Of a DNA stretch of 64,000 nt, positions 41,502 to 50,245 are shown in pieces. The translations under genes and the position numbers were made by a program. Location of the stretch: positions 100,914 to 164,913 of the forward strand of contig CAYOJW010000007.1 of NCBI GenBank assembly GCA_964404445.1. Reading direction: 5' to 3'. The stretch's first letter is position 1, and each line of letters opens with the position of its first letter. The notes below the pieces were generated by a model that saw nothing but the letters and a program-made list of their open reading frames with translations, made no database searches and was not told where the DNA came from. Source of the stretch: UBA2336 sp964404445. GTDB lineage: Bacteria; Bacteroidota; Bacteroidia; Cytophagales; Cyclobacteriaceae.

Positions 41502-41640
41502 AAGCTTTAAATTAAGTTAAACTTTGCCTTTACGAAAGGCTTACCGGTTACTAATTAGGGATAAATTGATAAGCAAGCAAATACTCTGGCCGAAACTAAA
41601 ACTGAATTATTTCGCATCTACGCATGACAAAGATCATGGC

Positions 41641-42405
41641 CTATTCACCGGCATAATGATAAGCCGGAGGGCGGATGGTTCCGTTCTTTTTCCAATACCA
41701 CACCAATAAAAACCCGATTAAGGCTCCGCCTACGTGGGCAAAATGTGCCACGTTTCCGCCAAAGATTGAAAAACCCGTTACACCCGAAAACAAATCGATC
41801 CCGATCAGCACCGGAATAAAATATTTAGCCGGAATGGGCACCGGCAGGAAAATCAGCGCCAGCTTGGCATTGGGGAATAACAATCCAAATGCAGCCAGCA
41901 CACCGTATAAGGCACCCGAAGCCCCCACTGCCGATGAATGGTATAAATCAAACAACTGCGACAGTTGTTCTTTAGAGGCTGGTAAGGCTAAACTGTATTG
42001 ACCTGTCTTTAACAATTCCTGCAACTGATCGGTCGTAATGCCGAGTGCTAACAATTCGTTATACAGGTTTGTAAACTGAAGGTAGTTAACCAATGTATAA
42101 ATTAACCCTGCACCAATACCCGAGGCAAAGTAAAAAAACAGAAACCGGCCTTTTCCCCACATAAACTCTAAAGGCGAGCCGAAAGCCCACAACCCGTACA
42201 TATTTAACAATATGTGCATATAGCCTCCGTGCATAAACATACTGGTAACAAACTGCCAGTATTGAAAATTTGGATTGACCGGCAAATACAACGCCAGCCA
42301 TACAAACATCTTCTCTTCAAAGCCGGGAACAAAAAACGTGATACCGAATACTACTATGTTTAATGCCAATAATACTTTAATGGCATCCGATATTTTCTCC
42401 ATCAA
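41641..42405 (-). CDS. Rhomboid-family intramembrane serine protease
   Basis: A 254-residue membrane protease with about six to seven helices. The catalytic Ser is in AVGASGALYGVLAAFGLL, the catalytic His in NVAHFAHVGGALIGF, and the upstream helix has FMHGGYMHILLNMYGLWAFG with the conserved HxxxN. It cleaves membrane proteins within the bilayer; its substrate is unknown. An insertion of about 40 residues between helices (YLQFTNLYNELLALGITTDQ, LPASKEQLSQLFDLYHSS) is longer than in GlpG. Confidence 0.93.
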   Translation of the reverse strand: MMEKISDAIKVLLALNIVVFGITFFVPGFEEKMFVWLALYLPVNPNFQYWQFVTSMFMHGGYMHILLNMYGLWAFGSPLEFMWGKGRFLFFYFASGIGAGLIYTLVNYLQFTNLYNELLALGITTDQLQELLKTGQYSLALPASKEQLSQLFDLYHSSAVGASGALYGVLAAFGLLFPNAKLALIFLPVPIPAKYFIPVLIGIDLFSGVTGFSIFGGNVAHFAHVGGALIGFLLVWYWKKNGTIRPPAYHYAGE

Positions 42406-42728
42406 TGAATGCTTTAAAAATGCAAGTAAGTAAAATGAACTAACTATTTACCCAAAATAGTTGTGCCGCACGACAGAATATTCTTAACCCAATCGTGCCC
42501 GGCAGGTATGATAAATTCTGCCTATTACCAACAACCCGGTATTTATCCCCTAATTCGCAGGGCAACAAGGCATTGCCAATTATTAATCGTACTTTTGCAC
42601 TTTGGATATACGGACAGTGCAACGTCATCCCGTTTTTACCGACCCGGCAAACATTCGGGAGTCTTCGGTGCCCAGGGATCTCCTCGCAATGACGTTGCTC
42701 CTGTAATTTTTTAATTTTTAACTATTTT
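42406..42728. other. 323-bp gap between rhomboid and helicase genes, with promoter and palindromic repeat
   Basis: No gene fits here. TACTTTTG at 42590-42597 is a likely -7 element for the helicase, giving a leader of about 125 bases. That leader contains an inverted repeat with perfect 10-bp arms, GCAACGTCAT (42619-42628) and ATGACGTTGC (42689-42698). The rest is unremarkable AT-rich sequence. Confidence 0.65.
42619..42698. repeat. 80-bp palindromic repeat in helicase leader
   Basis: GCAACGTCAT and ATGACGTTGC bracket 60 bases that contain TCCTCGCAATGACG, a string common at the ends of dispersed palindromes in this phylum. It is unrelated in its core to the 129-bp element. Being inside the putative leader, it would form an RNA hairpin. 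Confidence 0.6.
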
Positions 42729-44591
42729 ATGAAAACTTTTGAATCACTTGGTTTATCCAAGGGGTTAGCGGATGCTGTGCAACTAATCGGCTTCGAAACA
42801 CCCACACCTATTCAGGAAAAAGCAATCCCGATGCTGTTAACAGGCAAACGCGATTTTATCGGGCTCGCACAAACCGGTACAGGCAAAACCGCAGCCTTTG
42901 GCTTACCCCTGTTAGAATTAGTCGATGACGAATCGAAAGATACCCAGGCATTAGTTTTAGCGCCTACGCGCGAACTTGGCTTACAGATTGTAAGCGACCT
43001 CGAAAACTTTAGCGAACGCTTTAAAAAACTAAACATTGTGGCCGTTTATGGTGGCGCGAGCATCAGCGAGCAAATCCGTAAAGTAAAACGCGGGGCACAA
43101 ATTATTGTGGCAACACCCGGCCGGTTAATCGACCTGTTAGGCAAAAAAGCCGTAAACCTCACCACCATTAACTATGTGGTGCTTGATGAAGCCGATGAAA
43201 TGCTGAACATGGGTTTTAAGGAAGACATTGACGAAATCCTTTCGACCACACCCGATACAAAAATCACGTGGCTTTTCTCGGCTACCATGCCGAAAGAAGT
43301 TCGCGCCATCGCCAAAAACTACATGACCGACCCGGAAGAACTTACCGTGGGCGAAAAGAATACCGGTAATGCCAACATCGAACACCAGTACGTAGTTACG
43401 CAAGAGCGTGATAAATACAGTGCGTTAAAACGCATTCTCGACTATAACCCCGACATCTTCGGGTTGATCTTCTGCCGCACGCGCATTGATACACAACGCA
43501 TTGCCGAAAGCCTGATGAAAGACGGCTACAATGCCGATGCCCTTCACGGGGATTTGAACCAGGCACAACGCGACCGCGTGATGATGAAGTTCAGAAACCG
43601 TTCGCTGCAAATTCTGGTGGCTACCGATGTGGCCGCACGCGGTATTGATGTTGACAACATCACGCACGTAATCCACCTGAACATTCCCGATGAGATGGAG
43701 TTTTACACCCACCGCAGCGGGCGTACAGCCCGTGCGGGGCGCAAAGGTGTTTCCATCGCGATGGTGAACAACCGCGAAACCGGTAAGCTGAAACAGATTG
43801 AGAAAATCCTGAAGACCACTTTCGTGCGGATTCCCGTACCAACAGGCCCTGAAGTTTGTCAGAAACAATTGCTGGCTTTGATGCAGAAAGTCCGCGAAGT
43901 GAAAGTAAATGAAACTGAAATCGCAGCATTTTTACCGGCTGTGTATGAAGAACTTAAAGACCTCGACAAAAATGAATTAATCAAGCGTTTTGCCTCCATC
44001 GAATTCAACCGTTTCCTCGAATATTACCGCAATGCCCCCGATTTGAATGCCGATTCAAAGGGCACTAACAAAGACATGGGCGGGGCTGAGCGCTACTCAA
44101 CCGGTGACCGTTACTTTATCAACCTCGGTAAGATGGATGAGCTTGACGTTCCTACCCTGTTGGAACTGCTTGACGATTGCTGTGGCATCACCAAAAAGAA
44201 TGTTGGCAAGATTGACCTGAAAGGTGCTTACTCATTTTTTGAGATTGATAAAGAGAAAAGCGCTGATGTGATTAAAGGCTTTGAAGGCATAGAGTTCGCA
44301 GGCCGCGTTGTGCGGGTTGAATTAACCGAACAGCATGGTAATAGTGGTGGCGGTGGCCGCAGTCGCGAGCGCAGCAGGCGCAGTGAAGGCGGCAATCGCG
44401 GAAACCGTGAAAGCGGAAGCAGCCGCGAACGCAGTGTAAGCGGCCAGCGCGAACGCGGTGGGTTTAGCCGTAAAGATAGCGGGCCGTCACGCGAGCGCAA
44501 CAACCGTGGCGCGGGCAGTTCGGGTTACACCCGTAAGCCGGGCGGTAATTTTGAACGAAGCCGCAGCAACGACAGGAAGAAACGTTATTGA
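42729..44591 (+). CDS. DEAD-box RNA helicase, DeaD/CsdA type
   Basis: A 620-residue RNA helicase for ribosome assembly or cold-stress RNA remodelling. Motifs in order are TPIQEKAIP (Q motif), AQTGTGKTAAFGLP, PTRELGLQ, TPGRLIDL, VLDEADEML, SATMP, GLIFCRTR, ATDVAARGID and HRSGRTARAGRKG. A DbpA-like RNA-binding domain (about 455-535, RYFINLGKMDELDVPTLLELL... ) follows, and the last 85 residues are an Arg/Ser/Gly-rich tail with many SRER units, which binds RNA non-specifically. A long leader fits cold-inducible control. Confidence 0.95.
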   Translation: MKTFESLGLSKGLADAVQLIGFETPTPIQEKAIPMLLTGKRDFIGLAQTGTGKTAAFGLPLLELVDDESKDTQALVLAPTRELGLQIVSDLENFSERFKKLNIVAVYGGASISEQIRKVKRGAQIIVATPGRLIDLLGKKAVNLTTINYVVLDEADEMLNMGFKEDIDEILSTTPDTKITWLFSATMPKEVRAIAKNYMTDPEELTVGEKNTGNANIEHQYVVTQERDKYSALKRILDYNPDIFGLIFCRTRIDTQRIAESLMKDGYNADALHGDLNQAQRDRVMMKFRNRSLQILVATDVAARGIDVDNITHVIHLNIPDEMEFYTHRSGRTARAGRKGVSIAMVNNRETGKLKQIEKILKTTFVRIPVPTGPEVCQKQLLALMQKVREVKVNETEIAAFLPAVYEELKDLDKNELIKRFASIEFNRFLEYYRNAPDLNADSKGTNKDMGGAERYSTGDRYFINLGKMDELDVPTLLELLDDCCGITKKNVGKIDLKGAYSFFEIDKEKSADVIKGFEGIEFAGRVVRVELTEQHGNSGGGGRSRERSRRSEGGNRGNRESGSSRERSVSGQRERGGFSRKDSGPSRERNNRGAGSSGYTRKPGGNFERSRSNDRKKRY

Positions 44592-44699
44592 TCTTCATAA
44601 GTTATTAAGCAGCTTATGGTTAATAAAAAAAATCATACGCTAACATGTTTATGAACCTGTATTATTGCGTAATTTTCGGACGTAAATTTTAAATCCGCT

Positions 44700-45002
44700 A
44701 TGGCAAAGAAAGTAAAAAAGGCAGCCAAGAAAACAGTAAAGGCAGCCAAGAAAACAGTGAAGACTGCGAAGAAAGCAGTAAAGACTGCAAAAAAAGCAGT
44801 AAAGAAAGTTGCTAAGAAAGCCACTAAAAAGGCTAAAGTTGTTGCCAAGAAAGCAACCAAGGCAGCAAAAACCGTTGCTAAAAAAGCAACCAAAAAAGTA
44901 GCAAAAGCCAAGAAAGCCGTTGCTAAGAAAGTTGAAGAGGTTCAAGCTCCGGCAACACCTCCGCAGCCATCACTTTTTGGTGATTTCCCTGCCAACAACT
45001 AA
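44700..45002 (+). CDS. Histone H1-like Lys/Ala-rich nucleoid protein
   Basis: A 100-residue protein, about 40% lysine and 30% alanine in its first 76 residues, similar to Hc1-type and eukaryotic H1 tails. A 21-base tandem repeat encodes KAAKKTV, KAAKKTV, KTAKKAV, KTAKKAV (44718-44801); looser repeats follow. The last ~22 residues (EEVQAPATPPQPSLFGDFPANN) are acidic/neutral and break the pattern. It likely compacts DNA. Low complexity makes homology claims weak. A perfect terminator hairpin follows. Confidence 0.85.
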   Translation: MAKKVKKAAKKTVKAAKKTVKTAKKAVKTAKKAVKKVAKKATKKAKVVAKKATKAAKTVAKKATKKVAKAKKAVAKKVEEVQAPATPPQPSLFGDFPANN

Positions 45003-45024
45003 GCTTAACAATACGTTATTGTTA

Positions 45025-45057
45025 CAAAAGGCCCCGCTTGGGGCTTTTGTTTTTTTA
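45025..45057 (+). terminator. Intrinsic terminator of the H1-like gene
   Basis: GCCCC (45031-45035) pairs with GGGGC (45040-45044), extended by CAAAA/TTTTG with one bulged G, and followed by TTTTTTT. A separate small palindrome, TAACAATA-CGT-TATTGTTA, lies just ahead at 45006-45024. Confidence 0.85.
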
Positions 45058-45082
45058 GGACAACAGTATAGATGTTCTGGAT

Positions 45083-45637
45083 TTATAAATGCGACAACCC
45101 GTTGGCCGGATACTTTCCGGTTAGCGGTCGGAAGAAAGCGTGAATCTTTTCAAAGTCGGCCTGTTGGTTGTCGGTTGTTATTAAGGGTTCAGAAAAACTC
45201 AGTTGCTTACTGGCATAATCAAGCCCCACCATTACAATGGGTACCCCGGCTTTTCGGGCAATGTTATAGAATCCGGTCTTTAACCGGTCAACCCGCTTAC
45301 GGGTGCCTTCGGGCGAAAGTGCGATACCAAATTGTTCGTGCGCCTGAAAGATGTTCGCCACCTGATCGACCAAATTATGGCTCGAAGTGCGGTTAACCGG
45401 GTAACCGCCTAACCACCGGAAGAAAAACCCAAACGGAGGTTTAAACAATTCGCTCTTGCCGAGATACCGGGCGCGCTCTAACCGGAGCGCTTTCCGGAAG
45501 AGCAGGCCAATCACAAAATCCCATCCGCTGGTGTGCGGGCCAACAATAACCACATACTTTTGCAGGTGATACGGAAACGTGTTAACGGCTTTCCAGCCCA
45601 TGAGCTTCAGCACAACTTTACTCGTTATCCTTAACAT
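45083..45637 (-). CDS. PlsC-like 1-acylglycerol-3-phosphate acyltransferase family protein
   Basis: A 184-residue acyltransferase. The catalytic HX4D motif is HTSGWD, and the phosphate-binding block is SPEGTRKRVD, with GVPIVMVGLDY after it. The HTSGWD variant and the short length place it in a subgroup near lyso-lipid acyltransferases rather than classic PlsC. It probably works at the inner membrane surface although only weakly hydrophobic. The acyl acceptor is unknown. It is followed on the opposite strand by the H1-like gene's terminator. Confidence 0.87.
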   Translation of the reverse strand: MLRITSKVVLKLMGWKAVNTFPYHLQKYVVIVGPHTSGWDFVIGLLFRKALRLERARYLGKSELFKPPFGFFFRWLGGYPVNRTSSHNLVDQVANIFQAHEQFGIALSPEGTRKRVDRLKTGFYNIARKAGVPIVMVGLDYASKQLSFSEPLITTDNQQADFEKIHAFFRPLTGKYPANGLSHL

Positions 45638-45690
45638 GAATAAACATTGTTAACTTGAGTAAATGTTTGTATCTATGATTTTGCAGGCGA

Positions 45691-46707
45691 TCAGATCAAA
45701 ATGCTCTTGTATTTTTGCGGCTCGGCCAGCACGCGGGTAATGCCTTTGCTGACAGAACGCAAAGGCTCGGCATCGATGTTCACATTGAGCTTGATGTTGG
45801 TTTCAAGTCGTTTGGCCATACCCCTTATCAGGGCGCATCCGCCCGTGAGGTTAATACCGGTTTCATAGATGTCGGCAGCCAGTTCGGGCGGACAGGTTTC
45901 TAATGTCTGGATGATGGCCGTTTCAATTTGTGACATAGATTTTTCCAGCACCATTGCTATTTCCTGGTGACCGACTTTCCGGGTAACCGGAATGCCCGTA
46001 ATCATATCTTTACCCTTTACCATCATAGGCTCCGGGGCATTGGTTAAATCGCTCAGCACCGAACCAACCTGTATCTTTACCTGCTCGGCTGTTTTTAAAC
46101 CGATGGCCATGTTATAATCTTTACGGAAGTGATCTTGTATGTTTTCATCGAACGTATCACCAGCAACTTTTACCGATTGGAATGCCGCAATACCCGACAA
46201 AGAGATCACAACAATTTCGGTAATGCCTCCGCCCATATCAATGACTAATTTTCCCTGCGGTTCGCGAATGGCCAGCCCCATGCCTAATGCGGCTGCAAGC
46301 GGTTCAAACAACAGGTACGAACGTTTAGAGTTTACCTGTTCAAGCGCATCGCGCAAGGCCCTGCGCTCTACCTCGGTTGTGTTGTAGGGCACGCCCGAAA
46401 TCACATAGTCGAACCCCGACATGAAGGTCTTTTTTCTGTAAACCTGTTTCACCAATTCCTGAATCATGCGGGTAGCCGACTCATAATCGGCAATTACTCC
46501 GCCTTTCAGGGGTTTTACGGGCGTTAGCTCTTCGTGCGATTTCTCGAACATGGCAAAGGCCGGATCACCCACGGCTTTTACCCCCTTGCTGGAGTTAAAA
46601 ACAATATACGAAGGCTGCGAGAGCAACGCCCCCGAATCGCTGGTGATAACCGTATTGTTATTCCCCAAGTCGATTGCAAAACTATGGTTATTGAAAAACT
46701 TGAACAT
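45691..46707 (-). CDS. MreB-family actin-like protein, probable paralogue
   Basis: A 338-residue filament protein. It has the actin-fold phosphate loops FAIDLGNNNTVI and VIDMGGGITEIVVISLSG, the EPLAAALGMGLAI helix and the C-terminal NLTGGCALIRGMAKRLE. The first loop reads DLGNNNT where MreB usually has DLGTANT. No mreC, mreD, pbp2 or rodA lies nearby, so this is probably a second MreB rather than the one in the main shape operon. Function in cell shape is inferred. Confidence 0.88.
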   Translation of the reverse strand: MFKFFNNHSFAIDLGNNNTVITSDSGALLSQPSYIVFNSSKGVKAVGDPAFAMFEKSHEELTPVKPLKGGVIADYESATRMIQELVKQVYRKKTFMSGFDYVISGVPYNTTEVERRALRDALEQVNSKRSYLLFEPLAAALGMGLAIREPQGKLVIDMGGGITEIVVISLSGIAAFQSVKVAGDTFDENIQDHFRKDYNMAIGLKTAEQVKIQVGSVLSDLTNAPEPMMVKGKDMITGIPVTRKVGHQEIAMVLEKSMSQIETAIIQTLETCPPELAADIYETGINLTGGCALIRGMAKRLETNIKLNVNIDAEPLRSVSKGITRVLAEPQKYKSILI

Positions 46708-46838
46708 GTTTGTTCAAATGTATGATAAAAACTGATTAGCCCTGAACCTCTTAAAAAATACTTTTAACAGAACCGTTTTGCATCCATACAAAACGGTAAC
46801 TTTCACGGTAATTGCCAGGGCTAAAAACCGCTATCGTT

Positions 46839-47561
46839 ATGTCTTTAACCGATCTGCAACGGGAAAAACAGTATGATTACCGTAATGTGGTAATGGCGCA
46901 GATCATTATTGTAACCCTGGGGCTTACGCTGTCGGGCCCGGTACTCGAAAACAGCACTTCGCCCCTGTCTAAACTTATTATTGTGGTGTTTTTTGGCTTC
47001 GGTACGGTGTATAATTTTCTGTTGTGGGATTTGCTGCGGAACTTCACCAAAAGCCGGACACTGATCATCACTATTCTTTGTGTTTTAACGGGCATGATCA
47101 TTTTCGGAATGCTCACCGAGTTTCCGTATTACCGGTTTATTGACATGGATCGCAGAACAACCCTGCTGATCGTACACGGTTCGCTCTTCCCCATCGAAAT
47201 CACCATTATCGGTTTTGCCATGCGCGATATATTTTTGGGCAGCTACTTTACGCCCGACAAGCTTTGGGGTGCGGCAGCGGTTTTCCTGATGGTAGGCATT
47301 TCGTTTGGCAGTTTGTACGACCTGATCTGCACCATCATTCCCGGAGGGCTGGCACCTGGCCTCGAACTGGGTTTCCCTACCTATGCCGAATGTATTAATT
47401 ATAGTTTTTGTATTATTGGCGGTATCGATACACCATATCCCGATGCCCCAAAGATCATCCGAAACATCAGCACGATAGAAGCCGTTTGGAGCACCCTGTT
47501 TACCGTACTGATTATCGGCAAGTTATTAGGCTTACCGAAACCTGAACAACAACAATCGTAA
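46839..47561 (+). CDS. Six-helix membrane protein resembling a K+ channel, with altered filter
   Basis: A 240-residue membrane protein not known to me by name. I use ATG 46839 rather than TTG 46812. Helices are near 19-36, 44-65, 73-92, 107-133, 143-165 and 211-230. The end resembles the pore module of two-helix K+ channels: a pore helix, then YSFCIIGGIDTPYPDAPK (about 188-205) followed by STIEAVWSTLFTVLIIGKLLG. That last helix reads like the inner helix of ion-channel-2 domains. The TVGYGD filter is replaced by IGGIDT, so ion selectivity is doubtful. It is followed 14 bases later by a prohibitin-type gene. Confidence 0.7.
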   Translation: MSLTDLQREKQYDYRNVVMAQIIIVTLGLTLSGPVLENSTSPLSKLIIVVFFGFGTVYNFLLWDLLRNFTKSRTLIITILCVLTGMIIFGMLTEFPYYRFIDMDRRTTLLIVHGSLFPIEITIIGFAMRDIFLGSYFTPDKLWGAAAVFLMVGISFGSLYDLICTIIPGGLAPGLELGFPTYAECINYSFCIIGGIDTPYPDAPKIIRNISTIEAVWSTLFTVLIIGKLLGLPKPEQQQS

Positions 47562-47575
47562 ATCCATAAAACACT

Positions 47576-48397
47576 ATGAATAACCGCAGATTAGTACCGT
47601 TTATTATTGTGGGCATTATTGCCCTGTTTGTGCTGTTGGGCATATCTTCAAGCCTGTTTTACACCATAGAAGCCGGCCAGCGCGCAGTGATCTTTAAAAA
47701 ATTCGGAAACGGGTTGGAAAAAGATAATATCATTCAACCGGGCTTTCAAACAAAAGCACCGTGGAATGACGTATATATATACGATGTACAGGAAAATACC
47801 ATTGATGAAAACATGGATAACATTCTGGATAAGAACGGGCTTTCCATTCATGTCGAGATCACCGTTCGGTATAAACTGGTAGAAGACAAGATCGGGCACA
47901 TCCATGAAATATTCGGGAAAACATACGTTACCAAACTTGTTGTTCCTGAAATGCGTTCGGCTGTACGGCAGGTAATGGGTCGTTATACCGCAGAGGAAAT
48001 CTACTCAACCAAGCGGGCCGATGTTGAGCATTCTATCAAGACCGAATCAGAAAAAATACTTGGACAAAACAACGTAACGATGGTCGCCTTGTTGATCCGC
48101 TCGATAAACCTTCCTGAGCAAATAAAAAATGCCATTGAAAGCAAACTTCAGCAAGAGCAGGAAGCGCTCGCCTACCAATTCAGGCTCGAAAAGGAAAAAA
48201 GCGAGGCCGAGCGGAAACGCATCGCTGCCGAGGGCGAGTCGCGAGCCAACAACATCATCAACAACAGCTTGTCGGACAAACTACTGAAAATGAGAGGTAT
48301 AGAAGCCACGCTGGAATTAGCCAAATCGCCCAATAGCAAGGTAATTGTGGTAGGCTCCGGAAAAGACGGGCTTCCGATGATTTTAGGGGGAAATTAA
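47576..48397 (+). CDS. Prohibitin/SPFH-family membrane protein
   Basis: A 273-residue protein with one N-terminal membrane anchor (VPFIIVGIIALFVLLGI) and an SPFH domain (about 30-200): FYTIEAGQRAVIFKKFGNGL, QPGFQTKAPWNDVYIYDVQ, LSIHVEITVRYKL, VVPEMRSAVRQVMGRYTAEEIYSTKR, LLIRSINLPEQIKNAIESKLQQEQEAL. A coiled coil rich in Glu/Lys/Arg/Ala follows. Such proteins form large rings, often holding FtsH-type protease. Here the partner may instead be the channel-like protein encoded immediately upstream; that is only inferred from adjacency. Confidence 0.93.
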   Translation: MNNRRLVPFIIVGIIALFVLLGISSSLFYTIEAGQRAVIFKKFGNGLEKDNIIQPGFQTKAPWNDVYIYDVQENTIDENMDNILDKNGLSIHVEITVRYKLVEDKIGHIHEIFGKTYVTKLVVPEMRSAVRQVMGRYTAEEIYSTKRADVEHSIKTESEKILGQNNVTMVALLIRSINLPEQIKNAIESKLQQEQEALAYQFRLEKEKSEAERKRIAAEGESRANNIINNSLSDKLLKMRGIEATLELAKSPNSKVIVVGSGKDGLPMILGGN

Positions 48398-48468
48398 CGG
48401 GCAAAGGGCTTTTTTTTCTCGCCCGCTACCCCTTATCTTTAAAAGCATTCTAAAAACAGCATTATAAT

Positions 48469-49755
48469 ATGGCGAAGACCGTTGAACTAATCATTGAGGG
48501 CAAATCGTACACATTGCCCGTTATAGAAGGAAGCGAAAATGAAATGGCGATTGACATCAGCGATCTTCGCGACCAAACCGGGTACATTACGTTGGATGTC
48601 GGCTATAAAAATACAGGAGCTACCAAAAGTGCCATTACTTTTTTGGATGGCGAAAAGGGTATTCTTCACTACCGGGGCTATGCCATTGAAGAACTGGCCG
48701 AGAAATCAAACTTCCTCGAAGTTTCGTACCTGTTAATTTTTGGCGAGCTGCCTACGAAAGAGCAGTTTGCCAAGTTTTCGCACGACATCACCACGCACAC
48801 GCTGGTACACGAAGATGTGAAGAAAATGCTTGACGGCTTCCCCTCGTCATCGCACCCGATGGGCGTACTGTCGTCATTGTTTTGTGCGCAAACAGCTTTC
48901 TATCCCGAATCGCTAAACCCGAACCGCCCTGCCGATGGCGTTTACCTGAGCATCATCCGCTCGTTAGCTAAAATGCCAACCTTTGCGGCATGGGCTTATA
49001 AAAATGCCGTTGGGCATCCGGTAAATTACCCCGATAACAGGCTCAACTACTGCGCACGCTTTATGAAAATGATGTTTGCACTACCAGCCGTAGATTACGA
49101 AGCCGACCCTGTTGTAGCAGATGCGTTGGATAAACTATTGATACTGCACGCTGACCACGAACAAAACTGTTCAACATCCACCGTGCGTATTGTGGGGTCG
49201 TCAAAAGCCAGCATCTATTCGTCTATCGCAGCCGGAATCAACGCCCTGTGGGGACCGCTGCACGGTGGCGCCAACCAGGAAGTTATCGTTATGCTCGAAG
49301 CCATTAAAAACGATGGCGGCAACATCGATAAATGGATCGCCAAAGCCAAAGACAAAAACGATCCATTCCGGTTGATGGGCTTTGGCCACCGTGTGTATAA
49401 AAACTTCGACCCGCGTGCGAAAATTATCAAGAAAGCGGCCGATGATGTACTGGGCAAGTTGGGCATTAACGATCCTGTATTAGAAATCGCGCAGAAGCTC
49501 GAAGAAATTGCCCTGAAAGACCCGTACTTCGTAGAGCGTAAGCTATACCCGAACGTTGATTTCTATTCAGGCATTATTTACCGTGCGTTGGGTTTACCGG
49601 TAGATATGTTCACGGTAATGTTTGCGATAGGTCGCCTGCCGGGATGGATTGCCCAATGGAGGGAACTGCGCGCCAACAACGAGCCTATTGGCCGCCCGCG
49701 CCAGATTTACACCGGGCCTAACCTGAAGCCTTATACGTCTATCGACAAGCGCTAA
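48469..49755 (+). CDS. gltA: Citrate synthase
   Basis: Joins acetyl-CoA and oxaloacetate, the first TCA-cycle step. The 428-residue protein is the type II hexameric form with a ~45-residue N-terminal beta extension (VELIIEGKSYTLPVIEGSENEMAIDIS). Catalytic blocks are INALWGPLHGGANQEV with His, GFGHRVYKNFDPRA with His, and PNVDFYSGIIYRALG with Asp. Substrate arginine is in PGWIAQWRE...RPRQIYTGP. Possible -7 element TATCTTTA lies at 48434-48441. A terminator follows at 49782. Confidence 0.97.
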   Translation: MAKTVELIIEGKSYTLPVIEGSENEMAIDISDLRDQTGYITLDVGYKNTGATKSAITFLDGEKGILHYRGYAIEELAEKSNFLEVSYLLIFGELPTKEQFAKFSHDITTHTLVHEDVKKMLDGFPSSSHPMGVLSSLFCAQTAFYPESLNPNRPADGVYLSIIRSLAKMPTFAAWAYKNAVGHPVNYPDNRLNYCARFMKMMFALPAVDYEADPVVADALDKLLILHADHEQNCSTSTVRIVGSSKASIYSSIAAGINALWGPLHGGANQEVIVMLEAIKNDGGNIDKWIAKAKDKNDPFRLMGFGHRVYKNFDPRAKIIKKAADDVLGKLGINDPVLEIAQKLEEIALKDPYFVERKLYPNVDFYSGIIYRALGLPVDMFTVMFAIGRLPGWIAQWRELRANNEPIGRPRQIYTGPNLKPYTSIDKR

Positions 49756-49781
49756 TAAATTATAATTGAATTTTTAAATAG

Positions 49782-49813
49782 AGGCTGGAGTAAAATTTCA
49801 GCCTTTCTTTTTA
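49782..49813 (+). terminator. Intrinsic terminator of citrate synthase gene
   Basis: AGGCTG (49782-49787) pairs with CAGCCT (49799-49804) around an 11-base loop, followed by TTCTTTTT. The stem is short, so strength is moderate. Confidence 0.65.
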
Positions 49814-49823
49814 GTATTGATTC

Positions 49824-50087
49824 ATGGAACTACAACAACAATTTGAAAGCGCGGTGGCACGTTCAAAAGAACTTACCCAGCGCCCCGCTAATACTGAGTT
49901 ATTAGATTTATACGCCCTCTTCAAACAGGCATCCGAAGGCGATGTTACCGGTGATCGCCCCGGTGGCTTCGACTTTAAAGCCATTGCCAAATACGATGCC
50001 TGGGCTGAACGCAAAGGCAAGTCGAAAGAAGATGCCATGCAGGAATACATTGCGTTGATGGATAAACTTTATCAGCAGTATAAATGA
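49824..50087 (+). CDS. Acyl-CoA-binding protein
   Basis: An 87-residue protein of the ACBP family, a four-helix bundle that carries long-chain acyl-CoA. The signature LYALFKQASEGDVTGDRPGGFDFKAIAKYDAWAERKGKSKEDAMQEYI (about 32-80) is complete: YALxKQA, the GD loop, PGxxD and the KYDAW and KGxS motifs are present. ACBP is common in eukaryotes and patchy in bacteria, including some Bacteroidota. It stands alone between a terminator and the palindromic element. Start at ATG 49824 gives the full first helix. Confidence 0.93.
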   Translation: MELQQQFESAVARSKELTQRPANTELLDLYALFKQASEGDVTGDRPGGFDFKAIAKYDAWAERKGKSKEDAMQEYIALMDKLYQQYK

Positions 50088-50095
50088 GTATAGAT

Positions 50096-50224
50096 GGGGC
50101 TGTATCAAAAGTCAAAATAATAAACCACGTCACATCGAACGCAGTGAGATGTCCCGGTTTTAAGCGCTGATTGACGGGATGTCTCACTGCGTTCGACATG
50201 ACGCGAAACTTTTGATACAGCCCC
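50096..50224. repeat. 129-bp palindromic element, copy C
   Basis: GGGGCTGTATCAAAA (50096-50110) and TTTTGATACAGCCCC (50210-50224) are perfect inverse complements around the same core as copy A at 9536. Both copies are exactly 129 bp. Copy A has GAGGC/GCCTC where this one has GGGGC/GCCCC, so the two arms changed together. Confidence 0.9.
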
Positions 50225-50245
50225 GTCTGTGGAGTATTTAATCAC

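Noticed and set aside
44718..44900. CRISPR-like or simple tandem-repeat array
   Set aside because: The 21-base units are continuous coding repeats for a Lys/Ala-rich protein, with no spacers.
48398..48430. Terminator after the prohibitin-type gene
   Set aside because: CGGGC and GCCCG could pair, but the T-run lies in the loop and not after the stem.
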